A DNA stretch of 64,000 nucleotides from the NCBI RefSeq assembly GCF_000255655.1, contig NZ_JH636434.1, positions 2,988,670-3,052,669 of the forward strand. Direction: 5' to 3'. Position 1 is the first letter of the stretch, and each line of letters begins with the position of its first letter. Both the position numbers and the translations under genes were made by a program. The notes beneath the pieces were generated by a model. The model made no database searches. It saw nothing but the letters and a program-made list of their open reading frames with translations, and was not told the origin of the DNA. Positions 37,445 to 46,607 of this stretch are shown piece after piece. Source of the DNA: Schlesneria paludicola DSM 18645. GTDB taxonomy: Bacteria; Planctomycetota; Planctomycetia; Planctomycetales; Planctomycetaceae.

Positions 37445-37804
37445 ATGATGATGAGAACGAATGATCTTTATCGATCACAACACAATTTTGAAACCGGCAT
37501 CCGCGTCGAAGACGCGTTGCTCAGTATTGATCAGGCTCGTTTCGAACGCGTCTCGGCCGTAGCCTTCTGCGGAATCGTTGAACTGACGGGAAATGTGTCC
37601 AACTATTACGACAAAGCCCAAGCACTGCGAATCGCGCGAACGGTTTCCGGTGTGACCACGGTTGTCGAATCGCTTCAGGTCCGCGCAAGGACATTGGTTC
37701 CTCGCCCTGCCATGTCGCGTCGCCGCCCGTGGTCCATCTCGGGGACTCGCAACTCGAATCAGGAATGGACGGCCTCATCGCGGCTGGACCCGTCAACCGG
37801 CTGA
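37445..37804 (+). CDS. BON-domain protein
   Basis: 119 residues from an ATG at 37445 with AGGTGA just upstream. Residues 15-75 read as a BON domain: the helical RVEDALLSIDQARFERVSAV, then GIVELTGNVSNYYDKAQALR and AQALRIARTVSGVTTVVESL with conserved V-x-x-V-x-x-x-L. The C-terminal tail is Ser/Arg-rich and disordered. BON domains bind phospholipid or polymers. There is no signal peptide. It resembles the BON protein at 26079-26543 in domain type but not in cysteine content. Confidence 0.7.
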   Translation: MMMRTNDLYRSQHNFETGIRVEDALLSIDQARFERVSAVAFCGIVELTGNVSNYYDKAQALRIARTVSGVTTVVESLQVRARTLVPRPAMSRRRPWSISGTRNSNQEWTASSRLDPSTG

Positions 37805-37885
37805 GGCCGTTCGACACCGACAATTCGACTGTTGTTCCGGACAATGTGCCTGTGGAATGGATTCGTTGGAGTTCATGGATGAAGT

Positions 37886-37928
37886 TCGACCGAAGGGGTT
37901 GGCGTACGTCACCAGCCCCTTCGGTCGA
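37886..37928. terminator. Strong hairpin downstream of the BON gene
   Basis: A 17-base stem with one G-U pair (TCGACCGAAGGGGTTGG and CCAGCCCCTTCGGTCGA) encloses a nine-base loop. It lies about 80 bases after the BON stop and about 95 before cysE. No T-run follows on either strand, so an mRNA 3'-end stabiliser or a repeat is as likely as a terminator. Confidence 0.5.
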
Positions 37929-38022
37929 GTATCCGCCCTATTCATGCGCAGTGGGAACGACAATGATGATTGACGGTGGCACTTGATGAACGGTAAGTCT
38001 CCAGTAAAGGCCGGACGACACG

Positions 38023-38961
38023 ATGCACAATGACCAGGTCCTGGCGTCGTATCAGAAAACCATTCCCGCCACAGTGGCATTCGCAGAAAGCGCTGGCTTG
38101 ATCACGCCCAGTCGTGCGGGGGGCGTCGCCGATGCGTCTGTGCGTGACACCTCGACGAACGAGGCCGACCCCATCTGGGCCGCAATTCGCGACGAAGCCC
38201 GTCAGGAAGAACGTCGCGGTGCATCGCTGTTACTCTTCCTCGACAAGTCCGTGCTGGAACCCACTAGCCTCGAGGATGCCTTGGCCCGGATTTTGTCGGC
38301 CAAACTCAACGCCGAAATGCTCGGTGAAGACCGAATGCGATCCCTGCTATGGCAGGCATTCCAAAACGCTCCTCAAATCCAACGCTCCATTCGCCAGGAT
38401 CTGCAGGCCATTGTCGACCGCGATCCGGTTGCGAGCGGCTATCTTATTCCCTTTGTCTTTTTCAAAGGGTTTCAGGCGCTGCAGGCGTACCGGGTCGCGC
38501 ATTGGTATTGGAATCGCAACGACCATTTCCTGGCGGCGTTTTTGCAAAATCGCATTTCTGAAGTCTTCGGCGTCGACATTCACCCCGCAGCGCGGATCGG
38601 ATCGGGAATCCTGATGGATCACGCCACCGGAATCGTCGTCGGTGAAACGTCCGTTATTGAAGACAACGTCTCGATCCTGCACGAAGTCACGCTCGGCGGG
38701 ACAGGAAAAGAAACGGGCGACCGTCACCCCAAGGTGCGTCAGGGCGTCTTGATCGGAGCAGGGGCAAAAATCCTGGGCAACGTCGAAATTGGCGAAGGCG
38801 CGAAGATCGGGGCCGGCAGCGTCGTCCTCGATTCGGTCCCGCCGCACTGCACCGTAGCAGGAGTCCCCGCCCGCATCGTGGCCCGCAACTGCCGCGCGAA
38901 TCCCGCTCTCGACATGGACCAGCAATTCCCGCATCACTTTGAAGACGGCAGTGGCATTTGA
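38023..38961 (+). CDS. cysE: Serine O-acetyltransferase
   Basis: 312 residues. An N-terminal helical part is followed by the left-handed beta-helix of hexapeptide repeats typical of CysE. Motifs are VFGVDIHPAARIGSGILMDH, TGIVVGETSVIEDNVSILHE and the acetyl-CoA-binding LGGTGKETGDRHPKV. The catalytic histidines of HPAARIG and MDHATGIV are present. The enzyme makes O-acetylserine for cysteine synthesis. The C-terminal tail ends in GSGI, so the isoleucine end that binds cysteine synthase is present. It stands alone, upstream of repeat DNA. Confidence 0.94.
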   Translation: MHNDQVLASYQKTIPATVAFAESAGLITPSRAGGVADASVRDTSTNEADPIWAAIRDEARQEERRGASLLLFLDKSVLEPTSLEDALARILSAKLNAEMLGEDRMRSLLWQAFQNAPQIQRSIRQDLQAIVDRDPVASGYLIPFVFFKGFQALQAYRVAHWYWNRNDHFLAAFLQNRISEVFGVDIHPAARIGSGILMDHATGIVVGETSVIEDNVSILHEVTLGGTGKETGDRHPKVRQGVLIGAGAKILGNVEIGEGAKIGAGSVVLDSVPPHCTVAGVPARIVARNCRANPALDMDQQFPHHFEDGSGI

Positions 38962-39044
38962 TTCGCCGGCTCTTGCATCGTCGCCCTACGCACCAAAGGC
39001 CCAACGCTGTGAAGCATTTCTGCTCGTGAAATATCGGCCAACTC

Positions 39045-39150
39045 TGGTATTTCCTGCGGGCCGGATGGCCCAACCATTCAACCAGCCCAGTCCAAAGGAG
39101 ACCGCAGGGATCCAACGGGCTGGGTCAAACGCCCCTAAGCTCTATTATGG
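39045..39150. repeat. GC-rich dispersed repeat, copy A
   Basis: About 105 bases beginning TTCCTGCGGGCC. They match, with few changes, 54531-54640: both share GGCCCA, CCAGCCCA, AAAGGAG, CCGCAGG, ACGGGCTGGGTCAA and a final GGCCTGT. It is therefore a dispersed element, not a gene. Confidence 0.75.
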
Positions 39151-39248
39151 CCTGTCAGGCAACGCTGTGAAGCATTTTGGGTTGAGTTTCAAATTCCAAT
39201 CATGGCGAAGCACAAGTTCATGTGGACCGCGTAGTCGATGTGTTTTCC

Positions 39249-39530
39249 TCAGGCCCAATCGGGCCGGCCAGCCTCCTAGCCAGGGTCGGAGGCGTCCTCG
39301 CCGTAGGCCCTGGAATTCTGCCACATCAAATTGCAAAAGGTCTGAAGGACCGCCCCGTCTCATTTCTATTGCGAACCAATGCCTCGAAATCGACAGGTGA
39401 TCCATCGTGAATCGAAAAAGAACGTCGGTCCTTCAGACCTCAGAATCTTCTGAATGCGATCCGGTCCAGGGCCTACGGCGAAGACGCCTCCGACCCTGGC
39501 GAGGAGACTGAACGGCCGCGTTGGGCCTGA
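39249..39530. repeat. Large inverted repeat, 65-base arms
   Basis: Arms 39249-39313 and 39466-39530 are near-perfect reverse complements (about nine in ten bases by eye). They include GGTCGGAGGCGTC on the left and GACGCCTCCGACC on the right. A second inner pair lies at 39338-39352 and 39426-39440. The arms are extended by weaker matches to GGCAACGC near 39160 and GGCGTTGCC near 39578. It looks like two opposed copies of one dispersed repeat, or a small mobile element without a gene. The interval 38962-39668 has no gene. Confidence 0.75.
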
Positions 39531-39668
39531 AGATCTGCGACGCAACTTAACGACCTTGCGAGGTCCCCCTTCACGGCGTTGCCTGTTAGGCCGCAGAGGT
39601 CACGAGACGCAACGAAAACGCCTTCACTACGTTGCCCTGCAAGTCATAGCTTGCAATGAAATCACGCC

Positions 39669-41090
39669 TCAAGCCAGAATCGGCTGAATCACCTGCCCGC
39701 GGCTGATCACGTGTGGTCGTCCCTGCATGTCGTGAAATTCGGTCTCGGGTGCAAAACCGAGACAATGCAGAATGGTGGCCGTCAAATCTTCAGGTCCCAC
39801 TCGTCCCGATTTGGGAAAGCCGCCGATCTCATCGGAACTCCCGTGGACAGTTCCTCCCTGGATTCCGCCGCCCGCCAGGGCGATCGAGAAGACCGAGCCC
39901 CAATGGTCACGGCCGCCGTTCGCATTCATCTTCGGACTTCGACCAAATTCCGACATGCAGACCACCAGCGTTTCATCGAGCATTCCACGATCGCTCAGAT
40001 CATCCAGTAGCGCCGAGAATGCATCGTCGGTCGGCGGGATCAGGACGTCCTTCAAACGATTCGTCTCATCGGCGTGTGAATCCCAACAAGGCTTGTCCGT
40101 CGGTTCATCGGCACCGCGATACCAGTTGACTTGCACGAGCCGGACGTCCGCTTCAATCAACCGGCGAGCCAACAGGCAACTTTGTCCGAACTGCGTCGTT
40201 CCGTATCGCTCGCGCGTCGCGACCGATTCAGCGGAAATGTCAAACGCCCCACGCGAGGCCGCCGAGGCCAGCACGCGATACGCGCGTTCCTGCTGATCTC
40301 CGAACGTCTTTAACAACCCCGCATCGGCACTCATTTCATGCGGCCGCGCGATGGCGCGGACCAGGTCCCGGCGGAACGACAGACGGTCAAGCGAAACATC
40401 CCCCGGCAATTGAAATTCCGTGATTCGATAATCCGGTGATGCGGGTGCACACCGAAACAACCAAGGATCGGCCGACTGCCCCAGCATGCCACCATCTTGA
40501 CCAGGCCAGACCGATCCATCCGTATTAAAGATATGATGAGGCAACCGAACCGAGGTCGGCAAATCGCGGGCGGGCGGTCGCAATCGCTGCAACACCGCCC
40601 CCCAGTTGGGCCAGTCATTGGGAGCCCCGGGATTGACGTTCTCGGCATTCATCGGTGCGTGCGGGCGACCCGTCAGCATGTAATATCCACTCGACGAATG
40701 AGCGTTGTCGTTCGTCGAAATCGCACGCAAAAGAGCCAGCTTGTCGGCTCGTTGCGCCAACTTCGGCATCAGCTCGCCAAACCGAACTCCGGGAACGCAC
40801 GTTTCAATCGAACCGATCTGGCCGCGAACTTCTTTGGGAGCTTCCGGCTTGGGGTCCCAGGTTGAATGCTGGGGCGGTCCACCCATCAAGAACAGCACGA
40901 TGCACGACTTGGCTTTGCCGATCGACGGCTTGATCATGACGTTCGTCGCCGTTTCAGTCGCCCTGAGTGAACGAGGCCCCAACAACTGCGGCAACGACAG
41001 ACCACACGCCCCCAAACCGCCGATCCGCATCACTTCGCGACGCGAAAGAGAGTTACAGAGCCGCACGCCGGATGATTGAAGACTTAACAT
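39669..41090 (-). CDS. DUF1501 family exported protein (stand-alone)
   Basis: 473 residues with a Tat signal (SRREVMRIGGLGACGLSLPQ). Family blocks are IVLFLMGGPPQHSTWDPKP, SEFGRSPKMNANGGRDHWGS and DLTATILHCLGFAPETEFHD. Unlike the DUF1501 gene at 9302-10789 it has no DUF1549/DUF1553 partner beside it in the window. The protein belongs to the subgroup with the DHWGSVFSIALAGGGI block. Function of the family is unknown. Confidence 0.93.
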   Translation of the reverse strand: MLSLQSSGVRLCNSLSRREVMRIGGLGACGLSLPQLLGPRSLRATETATNVMIKPSIGKAKSCIVLFLMGGPPQHSTWDPKPEAPKEVRGQIGSIETCVPGVRFGELMPKLAQRADKLALLRAISTNDNAHSSSGYYMLTGRPHAPMNAENVNPGAPNDWPNWGAVLQRLRPPARDLPTSVRLPHHIFNTDGSVWPGQDGGMLGQSADPWLFRCAPASPDYRITEFQLPGDVSLDRLSFRRDLVRAIARPHEMSADAGLLKTFGDQQERAYRVLASAASRGAFDISAESVATRERYGTTQFGQSCLLARRLIEADVRLVQVNWYRGADEPTDKPCWDSHADETNRLKDVLIPPTDDAFSALLDDLSDRGMLDETLVVCMSEFGRSPKMNANGGRDHWGSVFSIALAGGGIQGGTVHGSSDEIGGFPKSGRVGPEDLTATILHCLGFAPETEFHDMQGRPHVISRGQVIQPILA

Positions 41091-41394
41091 CGTGTTTTCA
41101 GACTCCTACAGCGGCATTTCTCGGCGAGCAAATTCTGTGGCGGCGGGCATCGACAAATCAAAGGCAGGTTGTTCGTAGGTCGTCATTATCTTCGCAACCG
41201 TTGAGATATTTCAATGGAAATTGATGCGACTGACTGGCGTCTGGCCGAGGAATTCAAAATAAAAGGAGTATCCAGTCGCCTTCCGGCACCGCATTGATGC
41301 GCCGTCTCACACCGAATTCGAGAACCTGTTCGGAAAAAAGAGAGAATGAAACCGCGTGTTGACTTGGCTTTGCGGTTCGAACGACGCTAAACTT

Positions 41395-43302
41395 ATGTCA
41401 TTCCGTCTCACCTTCACGTCGAAAGATTCACCCGTGCTTTGGTCGCTCGTCAACGCGTCGCTCGCCGGACGGCATTTGCCACGACTCGACGACGTGACGG
41501 TCACGATTCAAGAGGGTGTCACGGCCGTTCTCGGGCAGTCGGGATCGGGCAAGACGTCGCTGCTGAATCTTCTCGTCGGATTTGAACAACCCAGCTCGGG
41601 GCGAGTCACCTTCCACAAAGCACCAAAGGACGAGCGACTCGCGGTTTTCTGGGCACCGCCGCAACAGGGGCTCTGGCCACATCTCAGCGTCCGCGAACAC
41701 CTGACGACCGTCGCTCCAGCCCACGATCGAAGTCAGATCGATCATGACGCGGATGAACTGCTGGAGCAGTTTGATTTGCGGCAACATGCTTTCGCCCGTC
41801 CCGATTCGTTGTCGCTCGGCGAACGATCACGCTTAAATGTCGCGCGAGCGTTATTCTCACGGGCTCGAGTGCTCGTGATGGATGAACCTTTGTCGCACGT
41901 CGACGAGATGCGTTGCGGACGGTACTGGTCGGTTATCCGTGACTGGTGCCGCCAGCATGAGATTTCGTTGGTATTCTCGACGCATCAGTCGGACGTGGCG
42001 CTCCAGGAAGCCCAGCAGGTCATCTGCGTGCTCGAAGGTCGGATTCCCTTCCAAGGTCAAGTTGACGAGTTATATGAACGCCCGGCAACGCGTGAAATCG
42101 CATCGCTCCTGGGCCCCTGCAACTGGTTCACGGCGGAAGAACGCGACCGCTGGTGCCACACCGATTCGGTTCCATTCCCCGCCGCGGCTGAACTTCCCAC
42201 CGCACCGGAATGGTGCGTCCGTCCCGAACGGCTGGCCGTCACGGCCGAGGCCGATGCGCCCGTGACCGTTCAACAGGTCCATGTCGCAGGGGCCGTCGCG
42301 GAAATTGAACTCTGCGACACCCGCACCCACACAACGAAACGCGTCGTGTATCGGCCAATTACCCCCAAGCGACTGCAACGCGGCGAACAAGTGGTCCTCA
42401 AGATCCTGACGCTGTTCCTCATGGTGTTCATTTCAGGATGCCTGGGTCAGTCCGAGCCAACCCTGTCGGTCAAACGGGAATCGAATTGGATGATGCCGCC
42501 GGACGGGCATCGCGTTCCGGCTCCACGAGGAATCACGGTCTCGTCCGACAATGAATATCTGGTTCTCGACAACGCGGGCCGCGTCCTGGTCTTCAACGAG
42601 AACGGCGATCTCACCCGTCAGTGGTGGATGCCCGAATATTCCGTAGGTAAGGCGGAAGGAATCTGCGTCCTGAAAGACGGACGAATCGCCGTAGCGGATA
42701 CACACTATCATCGCATCGTGTTTTTCAACCACGACGGCGAAGTCACGGGAATGTTCGGGCAACGGGGAAGCGGCGAAGGGGACTTTGTGTATCCCGTTTC
42801 CATCATTCAGGCCCCGGACGACTTTATCTACATCTGCGAGTACGGTCAGAACGATCGTGTGCAGAAATTTCGGCCCGACGGCACGTTCGTCCTGCAGTTC
42901 GGCGGTGCCGGGACCGAACCGGGCCAATTTCAACGCCCCAGCGGAATTGCCTGGTACGATCACGAACTGTTTGTCGTCGATGCGTTCAACAACCGCGTGC
43001 AGGTGTTCAGCGAAGAAGGTCAATTGCTCCGAATCATGGGCGATTCCGAGAACGCCGGGGCGGTTCACTACCCCTATGACATCACGGTCAACCCGCGCGG
43101 CGAATTGTTCGTCGTCGAATATGGAGCGGGACGAGTCACCAAGTTCACTCGGCAAGGTAAGCTCTTGGGGCGATATGGACATTCAGGTCCCGGCCAGACA
43201 TTGGCTCAGTTTTCAACCCCCTGGGGTTTGACGATTGACCGTCGCAACAGGCTCTATGTCTGCGATACAGGTAACAGACGCGTTGTGGAAATTGAACTAT
43301 GA
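41395..43302 (+). CDS. ABC transporter ATPase fused to a lipoprotein-like NHL-repeat propeller
   Basis: 635 residues from the ATG at 41395. Residues 1-260 are an ABC ATPase: Walker A GQSGSGKTS near 47, the signature SLGERSRLNVARAL near 140 and Walker B VLVMDEPLSHVD near 160. A TOBE-like part (ATPase C-terminus, about 265-332) follows. Then KILTLFLMVFISGC lies at about 336-349, a hydrophobic run with a perfect lipobox whose Cys is 349. Residues 370-635 are six or so NHL repeats (for example GKAEGICVLKDGRIAVADTH and PSGIAWYDHELFVVDAFNNR). A GTG at 42391 (residue 333) would start the second half as an ordinary lipoprotein, but no clear ribosome-binding site precedes it. No permease gene is adjacent. 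It heads the VWA/MoxR operon. Confidence 0.85.
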   Translation: MSFRLTFTSKDSPVLWSLVNASLAGRHLPRLDDVTVTIQEGVTAVLGQSGSGKTSLLNLLVGFEQPSSGRVTFHKAPKDERLAVFWAPPQQGLWPHLSVREHLTTVAPAHDRSQIDHDADELLEQFDLRQHAFARPDSLSLGERSRLNVARALFSRARVLVMDEPLSHVDEMRCGRYWSVIRDWCRQHEISLVFSTHQSDVALQEAQQVICVLEGRIPFQGQVDELYERPATREIASLLGPCNWFTAEERDRWCHTDSVPFPAAAELPTAPEWCVRPERLAVTAEADAPVTVQQVHVAGAVAEIELCDTRTHTTKRVVYRPITPKRLQRGEQVVLKILTLFLMVFISGCLGQSEPTLSVKRESNWMMPPDGHRVPAPRGITVSSDNEYLVLDNAGRVLVFNENGDLTRQWWMPEYSVGKAEGICVLKDGRIAVADTHYHRIVFFNHDGEVTGMFGQRGSGEGDFVYPVSIIQAPDDFIYICEYGQNDRVQKFRPDGTFVLQFGGAGTEPGQFQRPSGIAWYDHELFVVDAFNNRVQVFSEEGQLLRIMGDSENAGAVHYPYDITVNPRGELFVVEYGAGRVTKFTRQGKLLGRYGHSGPGQTLAQFSTPWGLTIDRRNRLYVCDTGNRRVVEIEL

Positions 43303-43465
43303 AGTGCTCTCGGCGAAAGTCCACAAGTGCCCAGCCGCACGTCGACCACAGAGGCGGTGTATCGCTCGACGCTCCCGATTCGTTTGCCTCTCAGGCGATT
43401 CTCGTGATCGAACACGACGCACCCCGACTTCCCCGCCAAAGTCGCCTTGAGACGGAGTGGACACG

Positions 43466-46400
43466 ATGAAGGCACTTCGGCGGTACATCTCCAGCTTTTT
43501 CCCCAAGGCACGTCGCCCATTTCAGTGGCGCGAGACGTGGCCGTTGCTCGTCTTCCTCGTGCTCTTTGGCAGTGTCTGCGCGTGGCTGGAATTCGCGCAT
43601 GTCTGGATGTTTGCACGGCCCACGATGTTGGGGTTGATCGTCCTGTCTGTGTGGGTCTGGTGGATGCACTTTGCCGGATATGCCGGCCTTCCCAAAAAGC
43701 GAGGAACGCTTTCATTACTTGTACGGCTCGTACTGTTGGGCGTCCTGGTGATGGCTCTCGCCGAACCCCGGGCGGTTCGTTCCCGAGACGTCATGTCCGT
43801 CGTCTTTGCACTCGACGTCAGTGACTCCATCTATAGCCCCGACGATGCACTCAAGTACGTGACGGAAACAGTGCAGAACCACCGACCGAAGGGCAAGCAA
43901 GACGAAGCCGGCCTGATCATTTTCGGTAAGACGCCCGCGTGCGAGCTGTCGCCCAGCATGAGCTTTCCGTTCGAAGCGTTCAATTCGCAAGTCGACCGCG
44001 GTGCCACCAATATCGAGCAGACCCTTTCGTACGCCGGAGCACTGCTGCCCGAAGACAACCAGGGCCGAATCGTCCTGATCAGCGACGGCGTGCAGACGGA
44101 AGGCAGCCTCTCCCGAATTCTGGATGATTTGAAAGCGCGCGGCGTGGCCGTCGACGTGTTGCCGATCGACTATTCCTACAGCAATGAAGTCTGGATGGAA
44201 CGGCTCGACCTGCCGCAGGCCGTCAAACTGGGCGAATCCTACGAAGCCGGGATGCTGGTGAAAGCCTTGAGCGGCGGCAAGGGAAAGCTGGTCCTGCGTG
44301 AAAACGGCAACGTTATCGCCGAGCAAGAGGTCGAATACAAAGAAGGAACCAATCGCTACACGGTTCCCATCACACTCAGATCGACCGGTTACTACGAATA
44401 CACCGCCAGCATTGAAGTGCCCAAAGCTCAGGACAGCCTGCCGCAAAACAACTCGGTCTTGAACTACATCTTCGTCGAGGGTGAAGGCAAAGTGCTGCTG
44501 GTCACCGATGGGTCCGGAGACCGTCGTGACTGGGAGAGCCTCGAACGAGCCATTCGCGAGGGTGAACGTGCCGTCGAGCGGATCGATGGTATGGATATGC
44601 CGCGTGACGCCGCATCGCTGATGCCGTACGACTGCATCGTCTTCGTCAACGTTCCGCAAGATCAGTTCGACATCCAGCAACTGCAGGCCGTGCGCGATTC
44701 TGTCTACAACCTCGGCTCTGGCTTCCTCATGGTGGGCGGTGCCAATAGCTTTGGTCCCGGTGGTTACCATCGCACAGTGATCGAAGAGATCCTGCCCGTG
44801 TCGATGGACGTCTCGCAAAAGAAAGTGCTCCCTAAAGGGGCACTCGCCATCATCCTGCACACGTGCGAGTTCGCCGAAGGAAATACGTGGGGCAAACGGA
44901 TCACCAAGCAGGCCATTAAGGTGCTCGGAGCACAAGATGAAGTCGGCGTACTGGCCTACACCCAGAACGGTGAACAATGGCTGTTCGAGCTCACGCCGGC
45001 GGGTGAATATGAAAAGTTAGTCCCCGCCATCAATGGTGCCCAGATTGGCGACATGCCCAGTTTTCAGAACACGATGAATCTCGGGCTAAAAGGCCTGATG
45101 AAAAGTGATGCCGCAACCCGGCACATGATCATCATCTCCGACGGCGATCCCCAACCGCCCACGCCCGCACTCATCAAAGAGTTCATCGAAGCCCAAGTCA
45201 GTGTCTCGATGGTGGCGATCTTCCCGCATGGGGGACTGGAAATCTCGAAAATGCAATCGGTCGCCGAAGTGACCGGGGGCCGTTACTACTTTCCAGATGA
45301 TCCCAATCAGTTGCCCGCGATCTTCATCAAGGAATCGAAGACACTCAAACGCAGCATGCTGCAAAACAAACACTTCACGCCCGAGGTCGCGTTTCCCTCT
45401 CCAATCCTGAAGGGGATCGAAGGGCTGCCGGAACTGAAGGGTTACGTGATCACCAGCGCCAAGGGTCACCCGGCGATGACGATCCTGACGGCACCCGCCG
45501 ACGCCGATGACGCCGACGATCAGGACCCCGTCCTTTCCGTCTGGCAACACGGACTCGGCAAAACAGCCGCGTTCACCTCCGATTTCAGCACAAACTGGGG
45601 CGAACAGTGGCAGCAATGGGGCCACTTCCAACCCTTCGTCAAACAATTGCTGACAGATATCAGCCGCGTCAAAAAGGATGGGCATCTGCGGATGTCGACC
45701 CATACTTCGGGCGGCGACGCCGTCATCGTCGTGGAAGACTTTCACCCCGAAGAAGGCTTTCTCGACATCAATGCCAAGCTGGCCGGCCCCAATCAAAAAA
45801 CCGAAAACATTCAGCTCAAACAGGTCGCTCCCCGCCGTTATCAGGCGACGGTCCCGTTGTGGGGCCATGGACGCTACCACGTCGTGGCACAGGGACTGGG
45901 CGGTGAACGCAAGGATCTGGCATTCGGCGGATTCATTGTCCCCTATTCACCCGAATACTTGCGGTTCCGTTCCAATCGCCAGACGCTGCAGGAAGTCGCC
46001 GATCGCACCGGCGGGCGCGTGTTGTCAGGTGATCCGGCGAAAGACGAAATCTATCAGCGCGGGCGAGCCCCAAAACGCAGTTCGAAGCCGATCTTCGACT
46101 GGTTGCTGGTCGCCCTTGCGATTCTGGTTCCACTCGACGTGGCACTGCGTCGGATTCAACTCGACTGGTCATCCATCAAATCCGCACTGGGGCTGGGCCG
46201 CCGAACGGCATCCACCGCCACGATGGGTGCACTGATGCAAGCCAAGCAATCTGCGGCCGCCGCGATCGAATCGCGTCGTACAGAACGGCCGATGCCGACC
46301 TCGTCCAATCTACCCAACATGCCATTCCCCAAACGGCCTGGAAATAGTCCGAGCGGATCTTCGAATGTCGTGAAACAGCCACCGCCCCAAACACCACCAC

Positions 46401-46471
46401 CCGCTGAAGGTGGCACATCCACGACTGAGCGTTTGCTGGATCTCAAGCGCAAACGAGACAAAGACAAGTGA
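43466..46471 (+). CDS. Membrane protein with VWA and glutamine-amidotransferase-like domains
   Basis: 1001 residues from an ATG at 43466 with GGAG nine bases before it. Three or so N-terminal helices (for example TWPLLVFLVLFGSVCAWLEF) are followed by a VWA domain whose MIDAS motif begins near residue 117 (LDVSDSIYS). Next comes a class I amidotransferase-like fold region (VLLVTDGSGDRRDWESLERA, GSGFLMVGGANSFGPGGYH) and a second VWA-like part (HMIIISDGDPQPPTP). A C-terminal helix and a proline-rich tail follow. Proteins of this layout accompany MoxR ATPases. It is followed 136 bases later by MoxR in the operon. Confidence 0.9.
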   Translation: MKALRRYISSFFPKARRPFQWRETWPLLVFLVLFGSVCAWLEFAHVWMFARPTMLGLIVLSVWVWWMHFAGYAGLPKKRGTLSLLVRLVLLGVLVMALAEPRAVRSRDVMSVVFALDVSDSIYSPDDALKYVTETVQNHRPKGKQDEAGLIIFGKTPACELSPSMSFPFEAFNSQVDRGATNIEQTLSYAGALLPEDNQGRIVLISDGVQTEGSLSRILDDLKARGVAVDVLPIDYSYSNEVWMERLDLPQAVKLGESYEAGMLVKALSGGKGKLVLRENGNVIAEQEVEYKEGTNRYTVPITLRSTGYYEYTASIEVPKAQDSLPQNNSVLNYIFVEGEGKVLLVTDGSGDRRDWESLERAIREGERAVERIDGMDMPRDAASLMPYDCIVFVNVPQDQFDIQQLQAVRDSVYNLGSGFLMVGGANSFGPGGYHRTVIEEILPVSMDVSQKKVLPKGALAIILHTCEFAEGNTWGKRITKQAIKVLGAQDEVGVLAYTQNGEQWLFELTPAGEYEKLVPAINGAQIGDMPSFQNTMNLGLKGLMKSDAATRHMIIISDGDPQPPTPALIKEFIEAQVSVSMVAIFPHGGLEISKMQSVAEVTGGRYYFPDDPNQLPAIFIKESKTLKRSMLQNKHFTPEVAFPSPILKGIEGLPELKGYVITSAKGHPAMTILTAPADADDADDQDPVLSVWQHGLGKTAAFTSDFSTNWGEQWQQWGHFQPFVKQLLTDISRVKKDGHLRMSTHTSGGDAVIVVEDFHPEEGFLDINAKLAGPNQKTENIQLKQVAPRRYQATVPLWGHGRYHVVAQGLGGERKDLAFGGFIVPYSPEYLRFRSNRQTLQEVADRTGGRVLSGDPAKDEIYQRGRAPKRSSKPIFDWLLVALAILVPLDVALRRIQLDWSSIKSALGLGRRTASTATMGALMQAKQSAAAAIESRRTERPMPTSSNLPNMPFPKRPGNSPSGSSNVVKQPPPQTPPPAEGGTSTTERLLDLKRKRDKDK

Positions 46472-46607
46472 CCAATCGACATTTTTATAGACCGACAACA
46501 CTGTCCCTTTTGCCATTTCGATTTGATTTTCATCATTCATCGCAACGCTCGGACGCTGCCCCACGACGTTGCTGAAGACACTGTCCTCTTGAAGAGAAAG
46601 TTCCACA

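Noticed and set aside
42433..43182. A 249-codon minus-strand frame
   Set aside because: It lies opposite the NHL-repeat half of the ABC-NHL gene and has no recognisable domain.
43715..44977. A 420-codon open frame on the minus strand
   Set aside because: It lies entirely inside the VWA/amidotransferase gene on the other strand, has no domain, and is low-complexity shadow coding typical of high-GC codon bias.
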